Shown: positions 37,862-47,379, numbered from the stretch's first letter. The stretch is 62,584 nucleotides of DNA from an uncultured Candidatus Pelagibacter sp. (GCA_905620495.1 CAJQTK010000023.1:1-62584), one strand, 5' to 3'. Made by a program: numbers and translations. The notes: generated from the sequence alone by a model not told the origin.

Positions 37862-38941
37862 ATGGATCCTATAAAAGAAGCTCTAACCTTTGATGATGTC
37901 ACAATGGCACCCAAATACTCGGAAGTTTTACCTTCTGAAGTTGATACGAGCACAAAATTATCATCTAATTTAACCTTAAAAATACCATTGTTATCTTCAG
38001 CAATGGACACAGTAACTGAGAGTAAAATGGCTATAGCCATGGCTAAAGCTGGAGGCATAGGCGTCATACATAGAAACCTGGATATTAAAAAACAAATTAA
38101 AGAAATTAAAAAAGTAAAAAAATTAAAATTATTAGTTGGAGCGGCTGTTGGAGCTGGTCCTTTAGAGCTTAAAAGAGCAGAAGCTATTTTAAAAGAAAAA
38201 GTAGATTTAATTGTAGTAGACACCGCACATGGACACAGTAAAAAAGTTGCAGAAATTATAAAAGTAATAAAAAAAACAAAAACAAATAAAACAACTTTAT
38301 GTGCTGGAAATATAGCAACTGCTGAAGCTGCAAAATTTTTGATAAAATTGGGAGTAGATATTGTTAAAGTTGGGATTGGGCCAGGATCAATTTGTACAAC
38401 TAGATTAGTTGCAGGAATTGGTGTGCCTCAGCTAAGTGCAATTCTAGAAGTTAAAAAAGGTGTAAAAAATAATAAAACAAAAATCATTTCAGATGGAGGA
38501 ATTAAATATTCAGGTGATATAGCCAAAGCATTATCTGCTGGAGCAGATGCTGTGATGATAGGTTCTTTATTTGCAGGTAGTACAGAGACACCGGGTAAAT
38601 TAATTAAAAAAAATGGAAAATTATTTAAAAGTTTTAGAGGTATGGGGTCAGTAGGCGCAATGAATAAAGGATCAGCAGATAGATATTTCCAAAAAAAACA
38701 AAAGGATCTCTCAAAGTATGTGCCCGAAGGTGTAGAAGGTTTTGCAAAATACAAGGGTGATGTCAAAAGTATAATTTATAAATTAATTGGTGGACTAAAA
38801 TCATCTATGGGATACTTGGGTGCAAAGAAAGTGCCCAACCTTAAAAACAAACCTAATTTTGTAAAAATAACCAAAGCCGGTTTTTATGAAAGTATGGTTC
38901 ATAATGTCGATGAAGTAACAAAAGACAATAAATATTCATGA
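37862..38941 (+). CDS. guaB: IMP dehydrogenase lacking the CBS (Bateman) domains
   Basis: Oxidises IMP to XMP with NAD, the committed step to GMP. The barrel is complete: [40 protein letters not shown], catalytic Cys178 in [20 protein letters not shown], flap region [20 protein letters not shown]. At 359 aa it is about 120-130 residues shorter than usual IMPDH (about 490). The missing part is exactly the Bateman insert: HRNLDIKKQ (residues 70-78) runs through a lysine-rich linker straight into [11 protein letters not shown] (90-100). Allosteric nucleotide control through CBS modules is therefore absent. It overlaps the TPR gene by 4 nt and sits near guaA. Confidence 0.95.
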   Translation: MDPIKEALTFDDVTMAPKYSEVLPSEVDTSTKLSSNLTLKIPLLSSAMDTVTESKMAIAMAKAGGIGVIHRNLDIKKQIKEIKKVKKLKLLVGAAVGAGPLELKRAEAILKEKVDLIVVDTAHGHSKKVAEIIKVIKKTKTNKTTLCAGNIATAEAAKFLIKLGVDIVKVGIGPGSICTTRLVAGIGVPQLSAILEVKKGVKNNKTKIISDGGIKYSGDIAKALSAGADAVMIGSLFAGSTETPGKLIKKNGKLFKSFRGMGSVGAMNKGSADRYFQKKQKDLSKYVPEGVEGFAKYKGDVKSIIYKLIGGLKSSMGYLGAKKVPNLKNKPNFVKITKAGFYESMVHNVDEVTKDNKYS

Positions 38942-39375
38942 TAAAAATGATTAAATTAATATCTATTTTATTTATAGTTCTCAATTTAATGAATTCCGTA
39001 TTAGCAGAAAATACTTTTTTTGATGAAGGCAAAATAAAATATGATAAAAAAAAATATGAAGAATCAAAATTTTTATTTCAAAAAAGTATAGTCTTTAACC
39101 CTAAAGATCAGAACTCATACTTATATTTAGCTAAAATTTATAATTATGAAGATAATAAGAAAGAAGAACTAAAAAATATTAACACGGTACTTTTACTGGA
39201 TCCAAAAAATGAAGAAGCAAATTATTTGCTAATAGAAATAGAACTTAAAAAATCAAATTATTCAAAAGTTAAAGAATTAGTAGAAAATTTCTCTAAAATT
39301 TGTGATAAATTATGTGATAAAAAAACTGCAATTCTAGAATCTTTAAAGAATTTGGAACCTAAAAATGAGTCTTAG
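38938..39375 (+). CDS. Small exported TPR-repeat protein
   Basis: The 145 aa protein has a signal peptide ([20 protein letters not shown], likely cleavage after VLA) and two to three TPR-like helices ([60 protein letters not shown]). A cysteine pair near the C-terminus ([10 protein letters not shown]) may form a disulfide. Function unknown; TPR proteins usually scaffold protein complexes. It overlaps guaB by 4 nt and guaA by 11 nt, so it is carried in the guanine-nucleotide operon without evident functional relation. Confidence 0.75.
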   Translation: MIKMIKLISILFIVLNLMNSVLAENTFFDEGKIKYDKKKYEESKFLFQKSIVFNPKDQNSYLYLAKIYNYEDNKKEELKNINTVLLLDPKNEEANYLLIEIELKKSNYSKVKELVENFSKICDKLCDKKTAILESLKNLEPKNES

Positions 39376-40930
39376 TAATAATTTAAGCAAAATCTTAATA
39401 ATAGATTTTGGATCTCAATTCACTCAACTAATTGCTAGAAGAATAAGAGAATTTGGTGTTTTTTCAGAAATTATTAGTCATAAAAAAATTAATATTAGTA
39501 AAATAATTAAAGAAAACATAGGAGGGGTAATTCTTTCTGGTGGCCCCCTTAATGTTTATGAAAATGATAAATTTAAATTTGATAGAAAAATTTTAAAATT
39601 AGGACTGCCTGTTCTTGGTATCTGTTTTGGGCATCAAATATTATCAAAAGAATTAGGTGGAAAAGTTAAAAAGTCAAAACATAGAGAGTTTGGCCTTGCA
39701 ACAATAACCAAAGTTTCAAATAGTATTTTAACAAAAAATTTTTTTAACAAAGCTAATATTAATAATGTTTGGATGAGTCATGCTGACCAAGTGTCAAAAA
39801 TGCCGAAAGGTTTTAAAGTTGTTGCATCAACAAAAAATTCAAAATTAACTATAATTGAAAATTCTAAAGATAACTTTTATGGTGTACAGTTTCACCCAGA
39901 AGTTACACACACACATAAAGGAAAAATTTTATTACATAATTTTATTTTTCTTATATGTAAAATTAAAAAAAACTGGTCTTCTAGAGATCAAAAATTGACA
40001 TTAATAAAAGAAATCAAAAATCAGGTTGGTAACAACAAAGTAATTTGTGGGCTATCAGGTGGAGTTGATAGTAGTGTAGTTGCACAACTTTTGAGTAAAG
40101 CAATTGGAAAAAACTTAACATGTATATTCGTTAATAATGGTCTTTTAAGAAAAAATGAAGAAGCACAAGTAGTCAATACATTTAAAAAAAAATTAAGGAT
40201 GAATTTAATTTATGTAAATGCTGAAAAAGAATTTATTAAAAAATTAACTAACGTTTCTGATCCTGAAAAAAAAAGAAAAATAATTGGAAACTTGTTCATT
40301 AAAATATTCGAAAGATATGCAAAAAAGATTAAAAATGTAAAATTTCTTGCACAAGGTACTCTTTATCCTGACTTGATTGAAAGTAAATCTGTAACTGGCA
40401 GTCAAACATCAAAAATAAAATCACATCATAATGTAGGTGGTCTACCCAAACGAATGAAATTAAAACTAGTTGAACCACTTAAATTTTTATTTAAAGATGA
40501 GGTTAGAAAATTAGGCCTAGAGCTTAATTTATCAAAAGATATAATATCTAGGCATCCATTTCCAGGCCCTGGGTTAGCAATAAGAATGCCAGGTGTTATA
40601 ACTAATGAAAAAATAAAAATTTTAAAAGAAGCAGATTTTTATTTCATTAAAGCTTTAAGAGATCACGGATTATACCATAAAATTTGGCAAGCTTATGCCG
40701 CATTACTTCCAGTTAAAACGGTAGGTGTCATGGGAGACAATAGAACCTACGAGCATATTTGTTTATTGAGAGCCATTACCTCTGAGGATGGGATGACAGC
40801 TGATTTCTTTAATTTTCCTAAAGGATTTATGCAATCAATCTCAAATCAGATTATTAATAATATTAGAGGAATTAATAGAGTAGTTTATGATGTTACTTCA
40901 AAGCCACCGAGTACCATTGAATTAGAGTAA
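39365..40930 (+). CDS. guaA: GMP synthase (glutamine-hydrolysing)
   Basis: Makes GMP from XMP, ATP and glutamine. The 521 aa protein has the class I glutamine amidotransferase domain ([11 protein letters not shown], nucleophile Cys in [18 protein letters not shown], His-Glu in QFHPEVTHT), the PP-loop ATPase ([20 protein letters not shown]) and the dimerisation domain ending KPPSTIELE. It directly follows the TPR gene and completes the IMP-to-GMP route begun by the CBS-less guaB. Confidence 0.98.
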   Translation: MSLSNNLSKILIIDFGSQFTQLIARRIREFGVFSEIISHKKINISKIIKENIGGVILSGGPLNVYENDKFKFDRKILKLGLPVLGICFGHQILSKELGGKVKKSKHREFGLATITKVSNSILTKNFFNKANINNVWMSHADQVSKMPKGFKVVASTKNSKLTIIENSKDNFYGVQFHPEVTHTHKGKILLHNFIFLICKIKKNWSSRDQKLTLIKEIKNQVGNNKVICGLSGGVDSSVVAQLLSKAIGKNLTCIFVNNGLLRKNEEAQVVNTFKKKLRMNLIYVNAEKEFIKKLTNVSDPEKKRKIIGNLFIKIFERYAKKIKNVKFLAQGTLYPDLIESKSVTGSQTSKIKSHHNVGGLPKRMKLKLVEPLKFLFKDEVRKLGLELNLSKDIISRHPFPGPGLAIRMPGVITNEKIKILKEADFYFIKALRDHGLYHKIWQAYAALLPVKTVGVMGDNRTYEHICLLRAITSEDGMTADFFNFPKGFMQSISNQIINNIRGINRVVYDVTSKPPSTIELE

Positions 40931-40954
40931 TTTCACTATAGAATATAAGATATT

Positions 40955-41023
40955 ATGAAATATATTATACTTGGAGCAGCAGTAGCTTGGGCTATGTACA
41001 TTGGTGATAAATATATTTTCTAA
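40955..41023 (+). CDS. Putative 22-residue single-helix membrane peptide
   Basis: A short ATG frame encodes MKYIILGAAVAWAMYIGDKY followed by IF and stop. It is a plausible single transmembrane segment with a Lys at each end. Its TAA stop shares the A of the ATG of the MFS gene (TAATG), the same coupling used by recognised genes in this window. It could be a real microprotein or a leader peptide that sets translation of the transporter. No family recognised. Confidence 0.4.
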   Translation: MKYIILGAAVAWAMYIGDKYIF

Positions 41024-42186
41024 TGAACAAAAACCTTTGGCTATTAATTTTAAGCCAGATCTTTGCTTTTACTGCAGCACCTGTAACAGTTTTTTTAAGT
41101 GGAATAATTGGTTCAAAATTTAGTCCAATAAAATCTTTAGCCACTTTGCCAATGGCTTTATCAATTGTGGGTATAGCAATTTTTGCAATTTTTGCTTCAA
41201 AGGTTATGAGTATAATTGGTCGTAGAGCAGGCTTTATGTTTGCATCTATTGGAAGTTCACTATCTTCATTACTCGCTGCTTACTCAATAATTATAGAAAG
41301 CTTTATTTTATTTAATTTTGCATGTTTTTTATTAGGAGCTGGAGTAGCTTTTAGTCATCAATATCGTTTTGCAGCAGTTGAAACGGTAAAAAAAGATATG
41401 GCACCAAAAGCGATATCAATAATTCTATTAGCAGGTATAGGCTCAGCTATTATAGGACCAAATGCAGCTAACTTTTCAAAAGAAATTATTGCTGAACATT
41501 TATATGCTGGATCTTATATTGTACTTGCTGCTTTAACTCTTACTTCAACAATTTTTTTATTATTTTATAAAGATGGACATAAACCAAATAATGTTAATAA
41601 AAAAAATTCACGGAGCTATTTAGAATTAATTGCTCAACCAAGGTTTTTACAGGCTTTAATAGCCTCTGCATTTGCGTATGCTGTAATGGCATTTTTGATG
41701 ACAGCAACACCAATAAGCATGCATGTGATAGAAAAAATAAGTTTAACTAAAACAGGACTTGTAATTCAATTACATATAGCAGCAATGTTTTTACCATCAT
41801 TAGTTACAGGTAATTTGATAAAAAAATTTGGTCATAGTAAAATAATGTATGGAGGTGTGGCTTTATTTTCAATCACAATTTTGACTAGCCTTTTTGAACA
41901 AAATTTAACAAATTATTTAATAGCTTTAGTTTTTTTAGGGTTTGGGTGGAACTTTTTATTTATATCTGGAACAAGCTTATTAGTTCTGTCCTATAGAGAA
42001 AATGAAAAGTTTAAAGCACAGGGCTTTAATGATTTGATAGTTTATTCTATTCAAGCAACTGCAAGTTTATCTGCAGGAGTTTTTTTAACCTTAACAAGTT
42101 GGAAAACAATGAATTTAGTTTGTATAATTTTTTTAGTTTTAATTATTCTTTCGACATTAAGGGCTGATTTTAAAGAAAGAAAATAA
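41023..42186 (+). CDS. Major facilitator superfamily transporter
   Basis: The 387 aa protein has about 12 hydrophobic helices, beginning NLWLLILSQIFAFTAAPVTV, with an MFS-like loop 2-3 (SKVMSIIGRRAGFMFASIGS, a variant of G-x3-D-R-x-G-R-R) and the equivalent loop 8-9 LIKKFGHSKIMYGGVAL. The substrate is not predictable. The start overlaps the small upstream peptide's stop, and a remnant of another permease follows 1 nt downstream. Confidence 0.85.
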   Translation: MNKNLWLLILSQIFAFTAAPVTVFLSGIIGSKFSPIKSLATLPMALSIVGIAIFAIFASKVMSIIGRRAGFMFASIGSSLSSLLAAYSIIIESFILFNFACFLLGAGVAFSHQYRFAAVETVKKDMAPKAISIILLAGIGSAIIGPNAANFSKEIIAEHLYAGSYIVLAALTLTSTIFLLFYKDGHKPNNVNKKNSRSYLELIAQPRFLQALIASAFAYAVMAFLMTATPISMHVIEKISLTKTGLVIQLHIAAMFLPSLVTGNLIKKFGHSKIMYGGVALFSITILTSLFEQNLTNYLIALVFLGFGWNFLFISGTSLLVLSYRENEKFKAQGFNDLIVYSIQATASLSAGVFLTLTSWKTMNLVCIIFLVLIILSTLRADFKERK

Positions 42187-42187
42187 G

Positions 42188-42313
42188 ATGGATTTTTTAT
42201 CTTATTTTCAACTCACCTTAGTAGAAATTTATTTTGTAATATTTACAGTATTTATTGCATCTATTATAAGAGGATTTAATTTTCTTGTAGGATTATTAGT
42301 AATTTTTAGATAA
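42188..42313 (+). pseudogene. Remnant of a TauE/SafE-family permease N-terminus
   Basis: A 41-codon frame begins MDFLSYFQLTLVEIYFVIFT and continues VFIASIIRGFNFLVGLLVIF. The segment with ASIIRGF resembles the first helix and the conserved RGF(S)GFG turn of TauE/SafE sulfite/sulfonate exporters, which are normally about 250 aa. After one helix the frame stops and a terminator follows. It looks like the stub left by an internal deletion. It could alternatively be a small membrane protein in its own right. Confidence 0.45.
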
Positions 42314-42350
42314 AAAAAAACCCCAGCAATTTTCACTACTGGGGTTTTAA
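42312..42350 (-). terminator. Terminator of the Leu/Ile/Val-type binding protein gene
   Basis: CCCCAG (42321-42326) pairs with CTGGGG (42339-42344), extended by A/T pairs, around a 12 nt loop. Reading on the minus strand, the hairpin is followed by nine T, 14 nt past the stop of the binding-protein gene. The shorter T-run on the plus strand may also stop transcripts from the MFS side, so it can act in both directions. Confidence 0.85.
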
Positions 42351-42363
42351 AATTAAGATTTAA

Positions 42364-43587
42364 TTATCTTTGTTTTTTAGTGCTAAATTTTCCACCTTTG
42401 ATTTCTTTCTCTAAGAAAGAACCTTCGGCTTCACCTACGTCAGTAAACATTACTCCTGTTGCACCTTCGTAGTCAATTTTTTTACCTTCAGCTAGTAAAT
42501 CTAAACCTTTTTTAAGTTCGCCTGGATAAATTTTAGTTCCAGGACCGTTAGCAACATCCATTACATTTTTAGCAATAGAAGCTCTGTCTGCTGATCCACC
42601 AGCTTGCATCGCTAATACGATTAAAGCTGCTGCATCATAAGATTCACCAGTGTAAGGTCCTGAAGAGTCTATACTTGCTGCACCTGCAACTTCAGTAAAT
42701 ACACCCGCACCTTTTCCAGTTGAACCTGGCAATGAACCAAAAGATTTATTTAAGTCGTCTCCAAAAGCTTCAATCAAAGAGTCACCAATCATACCATCAG
42801 ATAAAACAAATGTATCAAATGATCCTGAGTCTAGAGCAGCTTGAATAATTCCTTTTCCACCTTGGTCAAGATATCCAATTACTGCAATCGCATCACCACC
42901 TGCTGAAGCTAATGTAGCTACCTCTGATGAATAGTCAGCTTTTCCATCTTCGTGAGCAGATACAATTGTTACTTTAATGCCATGAGCTTCAACAGCTGCT
43001 TTATAAACATCTGCTAAACCTTTTCCATAGTCATTATTTGTAAAAGTAATTGCAATACTTGTAATACCTCTATCTTTAGTAATATCAGCTAAGATTTGTC
43101 CACCTCTAGCATCTGAAGGAGCTGTTCTAAAAAAGAACCCTTTATCATCTAAAGTTGTAAGTCCTGGTGATGTTGCTGAAGGTGAAATCATTACCACACC
43201 ATTTGGTACGGCAACGTTTGATGCTATAGCACCAGTTACACCCGAACAATCAGCACCCATAATAGCTGCAACACCTTGTGCAATAACACCTTCAGCTGCT
43301 GCAGTTGCTGCTGCTGAATCAACACAAGTTGAGTCTGCTCTTATTACAGAGATTTTTGCTCCACCTAATAACGAACCTGAATCAGAAGCTTCTTTAAATG
43401 CAAGCTCTGCAGATGCAGCCATAGCTGGTGTTAGAGATTCAATAGGACCCGTAAATCCTAATATAATTCCCATTTTAATTTCTCCACCAGCACCTTTTTT
43501 TGCAACTTTAGGGCTTTGTGAAGAATAAACTAATGCACCTATTATAATTATAATAGCAGCAATTATTAATCCATTGTTTTTTGTCAT
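42364..43587 (-). CDS. Branched-chain amino acid/amide-type ABC substrate-binding protein
   Basis: Type I periplasmic binding protein (LivK/Peripla_BP_6 family), 407 aa. The N-terminus has a hydrophobic anchor (GLIIAAIIIIIGALVYSSQS) without a lipobox Cys or clear signal-peptidase site, then IKMGIILGFTGPIESLTPAM, typical of the family. PNGVVMISPSATSPGLTTL and TNNDYGKGLADVYKAAVEAH are binding-cleft regions. No LivHMGF permease or ATPase genes lie nearby. It has its own terminator and is separated from the EamA gene by 73 nt, so it is probably expressed separately. Ligand unknown; amides, urea and amino acids are possible for the family. Confidence 0.87.
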   Translation of the reverse strand: MTKNNGLIIAAIIIIIGALVYSSQSPKVAKKGAGGEIKMGIILGFTGPIESLTPAMAASAELAFKEASDSGSLLGGAKISVIRADSTCVDSAAATAAAEGVIAQGVAAIMGADCSGVTGAIASNVAVPNGVVMISPSATSPGLTTLDDKGFFFRTAPSDARGGQILADITKDRGITSIAITFTNNDYGKGLADVYKAAVEAHGIKVTIVSAHEDGKADYSSEVATLASAGGDAIAVIGYLDQGGKGIIQAALDSGSFDTFVLSDGMIGDSLIEAFGDDLNKSFGSLPGSTGKGAGVFTEVAGAASIDSSGPYTGESYDAAALIVLAMQAGGSADRASIAKNVMDVANGPGTKIYPGELKKGLDLLAEGKKIDYEGATGVMFTDVGEAEGSFLEKEIKGGKFSTKKQR

Positions 43588-43660
43588 AATTCCTTTTTAG
43601 TTGTTAACAATTTATAAAAAAGAAATTAAAGCTTATTTGAAAAAATTATCAACAGATCAT

Positions 43661-44518
43661 TTATCTTATTTTTTGAAGCTGATAGACAGAAATGATCACT
43701 ATTGTCCCGCCAATAGCACTAAGTAATGTGGGAATCTCACCAAAAATCAAGAAGGTTAGAATTAGACCAAATATTGGAAACAAAGAATAGAACGGCATAA
43801 CCTTATTAACTGAATAAAATTTATAAAGATAAAACATAGAAGTATGAGCAATTACTGAAACCATTATTCCATTATGAAGTAATAAGAGCCAGGTATTAAT
43901 ATCTATGCTCATTAAATGATTGACTGTATTTCCTTCAGAAAAAATTGAAAATAATAAGATAGTTATAAAGCCCGTAAATCCCATGATCATATTTGTAAAC
44001 TTTACATCAATTTCTTTTATGTATCTCGAGAACACATTTGCAATTCCATAAAAAAAAGCTGAAACACTGCATAAAAAAATTGCATAAATCTCTCCTTTTA
44101 AATTTGGATCGTATCCGATTAGAAAAATTCCAAAAAAGGAAACTAATATTAATAACCACTGTTTTTTATTAACTTTTTCACCAAGAAAAATTGAACTAGC
44201 AAGTAATGCAAAGGGTATTGCAAGTTGTGCACCTATAATAATTGGTGCAACGAATGTTGCTGCATCTAACGATAGATTTAAAAAAAATATAACTCCAAAA
44301 CCCATAGTTAAAGAAAAACCAGCCAACGGAAGAAAATATTTTTTATTAGGAACTTTAAATTTACAAAATGGAAGAAGGCAAATAAAAAGTATAAGCATTC
44401 TTAAAGATCCAGTTAGCATTGGTGGTAAGGATGTATTTAAAGCAAGTTTATTAACTGGATATGAGCTTCCAAAAATAAACATAATAAATAAAACTAAAAA
44501 GTAATGTCGTGCCGTCAA
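43661..44518 (-). CDS. EamA/DMT-family transporter
   Basis: Membrane protein of 285 aa with about ten helices in two EamA repeats, starting YFLVLFIMFIFGSSYPVNKL, the usual N-terminal helix with a proline. The second repeat starts near GEIYAIFLCSVSAFFYGIAN. Family members export or import small metabolites. It is the last gene of the LLM-oxidoreductase operon (4 nt after the aldehyde dehydrogenase), so it may move the pathway's substrate or a toxic intermediate. Confidence 0.87.
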   Translation of the reverse strand: MTARHYFLVLFIMFIFGSSYPVNKLALNTSLPPMLTGSLRMLILFICLLPFCKFKVPNKKYFLPLAGFSLTMGFGVIFFLNLSLDAATFVAPIIIGAQLAIPFALLASSIFLGEKVNKKQWLLILVSFFGIFLIGYDPNLKGEIYAIFLCSVSAFFYGIANVFSRYIKEIDVKFTNMIMGFTGFITILLFSIFSEGNTVNHLMSIDINTWLLLLHNGIMVSVIAHTSMFYLYKFYSVNKVMPFYSLFPIFGLILTFLIFGEIPTLLSAIGGTIVIISVYQLQKIR

Positions 44519-44522
44519 ATAA

Positions 44523-46004
44523 TTAACCCATAATAAATGGGTCAGTCATCGGTTTTTCCGAAGAATTATACCATGTTGTTTTTATTCTTGTATATTCTTT
44601 AATAGATTCAATCCCAGCTTCTTTACCGTAGCCACTATCTTTAATTCCACCAAATGGTGCCATAGGTGAAATTAGCCTATAAGTATTTACAAAAACTATT
44701 CCTGCTCTTACCGCTTTAGAAACCCTCATACCTCTGCCAAGGTTTGAGGTGTAAACTCCAGAAGATAAACCATACTTATTATCATTCATTTGTTTAATCG
44801 CTTCTTCTTCAGTGTCAAATTTCATCACAGATAATACGGGACCAAATAATTCATTTTCTGCTGTAGGTAAGTTGTGATTTTTACATTCAATTATTGTTGC
44901 AGGAAAATAATATCCTTTATTGGATATATTGGATCTTTTTCCACCACATCTAATTTTTCCACCTTGTTCAATGGTCGCTTTGATATTTTTTTCAATATTT
45001 TCTAATTGTTTAAAACTATTTAAAGGGCCCATTTGAGTATCTTTATCCATTGGAGCTCCTAATTTTATTTTTTCTGCTTTTGCCACTAATTTATCCAAAA
45101 ACTCATCATAAATTTTTGATTGAATATAAAGTCTTGATCCTGCAATACAGCTTTGACCGCTTGCACCAAAAATTCCAGCAGTAATTCCGTTAAGGGCATT
45201 TTCTTGTTCGGCATCATTAAATACAACTACAGGACTTTTACCACCAAGCTCCAAACTAACTTGAGATAAATTTTCCGCAGAGTTTTTTACAATATGTTTT
45301 GCTGTTTCAGGGCCACCTGTGAATGCTATTCTCTCAATAAGATCATGAGTGGTTAATGCCTTGCCACATGGTTCACCCAAACCTGTAATTATATTAACAA
45401 CTCCTTTTGGTATTCCTGCTTTTTCAACTAATTTAGCAAATTCCAATAAAGTTACTGGCGCTAGTTCTGATGCTTTTATTACAACAGTATTTCCCATTGC
45501 AAGAGCAGGAGCTAATTTTACAGCAGTCAATAACATTTGTGAATTCCATGGGATGATCGCAGCAACTACGCCAATAGGTATTCTTGTTGTAGTCACCTGC
45601 ATATCAGGTTTATCTATTGGCACAACTGTACCCTCTACTTTATCTGCAAGTCCTGCAAAGTAATCATAGTACTCTGCAATATAATTAGCTTGTGTTTTAG
45701 TTTCTCTAAAAAGTTTTCCTGTATCAATAGTTTCTATTTTACCAAGGTGTTCAGCATTTTCTCTCAATTGATTTGCAAGTGATCTTAAGTATTTAGCTCT
45801 ATCCTTTGGATATAAGTTAGACCAAGAGTTTTCAAAAGCTTTTTGAGCAGACTTCACTGCTTTATCGACATCTTTTTCGTTAGCCTCAGGAACTGTTGCC
45901 CATACCTCATTATTTTCAGGGTTTAAAGTTTCAATTATTTTTCTAGATTCTGAATCAACCCACTGGCCATCTATATACATTTTAAAGTTTTGAATTTTTG
46001 TCAT
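44523..46004 (-). CDS. NAD(P)-dependent aldehyde dehydrogenase
   Basis: The 493 aa protein is a full-length ALDH. It has the catalytic Glu in SLELGGKSPVVVF, the catalytic Cys in FGASGQSCIAGSRLYIQ, cofactor motifs IPWNSQMLLTAVKLAPALA and FTGGPETAKHIV, and the C-terminal PFGGIKDSGYGKEAGIESIK. Similarity is to broad betaine-aldehyde/aminoaldehyde-type enzymes. It abuts the alpha/beta hydrolase gene with no gap. In this operon it would oxidise an aldehyde arising after ring or side-chain cleavage. Substrate inferred only from context. Confidence 0.92.
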   Translation of the reverse strand: MTKIQNFKMYIDGQWVDSESRKIIETLNPENNEVWATVPEANEKDVDKAVKSAQKAFENSWSNLYPKDRAKYLRSLANQLRENAEHLGKIETIDTGKLFRETKTQANYIAEYYDYFAGLADKVEGTVVPIDKPDMQVTTTRIPIGVVAAIIPWNSQMLLTAVKLAPALAMGNTVVIKASELAPVTLLEFAKLVEKAGIPKGVVNIITGLGEPCGKALTTHDLIERIAFTGGPETAKHIVKNSAENLSQVSLELGGKSPVVVFNDAEQENALNGITAGIFGASGQSCIAGSRLYIQSKIYDEFLDKLVAKAEKIKLGAPMDKDTQMGPLNSFKQLENIEKNIKATIEQGGKIRCGGKRSNISNKGYYFPATIIECKNHNLPTAENELFGPVLSVMKFDTEEEAIKQMNDNKYGLSSGVYTSNLGRGMRVSKAVRAGIVFVNTYRLISPMAPFGGIKDSGYGKEAGIESIKEYTRIKTTWYNSSEKPMTDPFIMG

Positions 46005-46787
46005 TTAATTATTGATAAATTTTTTAAGATTAATATTAACATCATCTGAGCATTCTATACTACAAAGATGTTTGCCATTATTTATCTCTATAAAACTTGA
46101 GTTTATTAAGTCATTAGATAAATATTTTGACATAGCCACAGTAGAGCCAGGATCGTTTGAGCCAGTCATAACAAGAGTTCTTGTTGTTATTTTTTTAATT
46201 TTTTTAATGTCGTCTTTGTGATTAGCGAATACCTTATAAGCTTTCAAAAAATTAGAATGATCTTCAGGTTTTTTATTTAAGATTTTCGTAAATTGATCAT
46301 AAATTTCTGGATGCATCTCTAAATATTTTTCACTAAACCATCTTTTCAATGCTTGTTTAGAAATAGGCATGTTTAGTTTTGCTTGATTAAATCTTTCTAT
46401 AACTTGAGACCTTTCTATATTTGTTCTTTTGTAAGTGGTTCCAATTACAGCAAGTTTATTTAATTTCTTTTGAAATTTTGATGCAAAATCTAAAGCAATT
46501 AAGGATCCTAAAGAAAAACCAACAAGATTAATTTTATCAATTTTCAAAAAATCCAATAGTGAAGTAAGTTGATTTGAAAAATCTGTTAAGCTTACCTCTT
46601 CATTATTAAATGGCGTTTTACCGTGTCCTAATAAATCATAAGTAATTGTTGAATATTCTTTTAAAGCCTTAATTTGAGGTTCCCACATTAGATTGTTAAG
46701 TCCAACTCCATGAATAAATACTATTGGAACTGTATTCTTGTCATTAAATAAGTAATGATTTTGATTTGAATCAAATCCTACGGTCAT
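46005..46787 (-). CDS. Alpha/beta hydrolase
   Basis: The 260 aa enzyme has the oxyanion-hole motif FIHGVGLNNLMWEPQ, nucleophile Ser92 in LVGFSLGSLIALDFA, an acid in TGSNDPGSTV and the catalytic His in NNGKHLCSIE. Related families include PcaD-like lactonases, RutD and the N-formylmaleamate deformylase NicD. Its place between an LLM flavoenzyme operon gene and an aldehyde dehydrogenase suggests it hydrolyses an amide, enamide or ester released by the first step. The exact reaction is unknown. Confidence 0.85.
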   Translation of the reverse strand: MTVGFDSNQNHYLFNDKNTVPIVFIHGVGLNNLMWEPQIKALKEYSTITYDLLGHGKTPFNNEEVSLTDFSNQLTSLLDFLKIDKINLVGFSLGSLIALDFASKFQKKLNKLAVIGTTYKRTNIERSQVIERFNQAKLNMPISKQALKRWFSEKYLEMHPEIYDQFTKILNKKPEDHSNFLKAYKVFANHKDDIKKIKKITTRTLVMTGSNDPGSTVAMSKYLSNDLINSSFIEINNGKHLCSIECSDDVNINLKKFINN

Positions 46788-46791
46788 TAAT

Positions 46792-47379
46792 TTATTTAGG
46801 GTCCAATCCCATTTCCTTCATGTCCTGGTAACGGTCACCAGTTCTAGCGTGAGCTCTACCGCTAGAAGCACCACCAATAGCTATAACAATTTCATCGTCA
46901 AAGGGTGCGTCGTGAATGGTAAATTCATGGGTCAAATAATAAGGTCTTAGACCCGAATCTGTCTTATGCATCATCGGTATAGACATTTTTGATCCAGCAG
47001 GGCCTCTCGTGTTAGTAAAACTTAAATAAGATGTTCCACCAACAGCATCTCTAAATTTATTTCCAAATCTTAATGTATGAATAAATGCAGAGGCGTGTTC
47101 AATTTCACCGTTTAGTCCAACAGTTCCAGCTTTACCATAAGCTAAAATTTTTTCAGGAGAACCAATTTCTTTTATTAATTCTGGGACTAGAATATCACCT
47201 AATTTAGGAGCTAAATCTAAAATGATTGGTTTTAAGTCTTCAACAAAACCTTTCCCATTCCACGGATTTTTAAAAACTGCGGCAACAGATACTAGTAATA
47301 CAGGTTCCTTAGCTTCCTTGCCACCTTCAATAAATGTTTTATCTACAAATTTTGTAAATTTTCTAAGTTCAAGTTTCAT
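46792..47379 (-). CDS. AA_synth (DUF1185) family protein
   Basis: The 195 aa protein matches the poorly characterised 'amino acid synthesis' family. Recognisable segments are EPVLLVSVAAVFKNPWNGKG, YGKAGTVGLNGEIEHASAFI, FGNKFRDAVGGTSYLSFTNT, and the C-terminal IGGASSGRAHARTGDRYQDM. No enzymatic activity is established for the family to my knowledge. It overlaps the LLM oxidoreductase by 1 nt, so the two are translationally coupled. That coupling makes it a strong candidate partner or next-step enzyme. Name-based links to amino acid synthesis should not be trusted. Confidence 0.8.
   Translation of the reverse strand: MKLELRKFTKFVDKTFIEGGKEAKEPVLLVSVAAVFKNPWNGKGFVEDLKPIILDLAPKLGDILVPELIKEIGSPEKILAYGKAGTVGLNGEIEHASAFIHTLRFGNKFRDAVGGTSYLSFTNTRGPAGSKMSIPMMHKTDSGLRPYYLTHEFTIHDAPFDDEIVIAIGGASSGRAHARTGDRYQDMKEMGLDPK

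Noticed and set aside
37846..38223. 125-codon open frame on the minus strand
   Set aside because: Shadow of guaB; composition follows the sense codons.
45349..45663. 104-codon plus-strand frame inside the aldehyde dehydrogenase
   Set aside because: Antisense to conserved ALDH motifs, no start signal.
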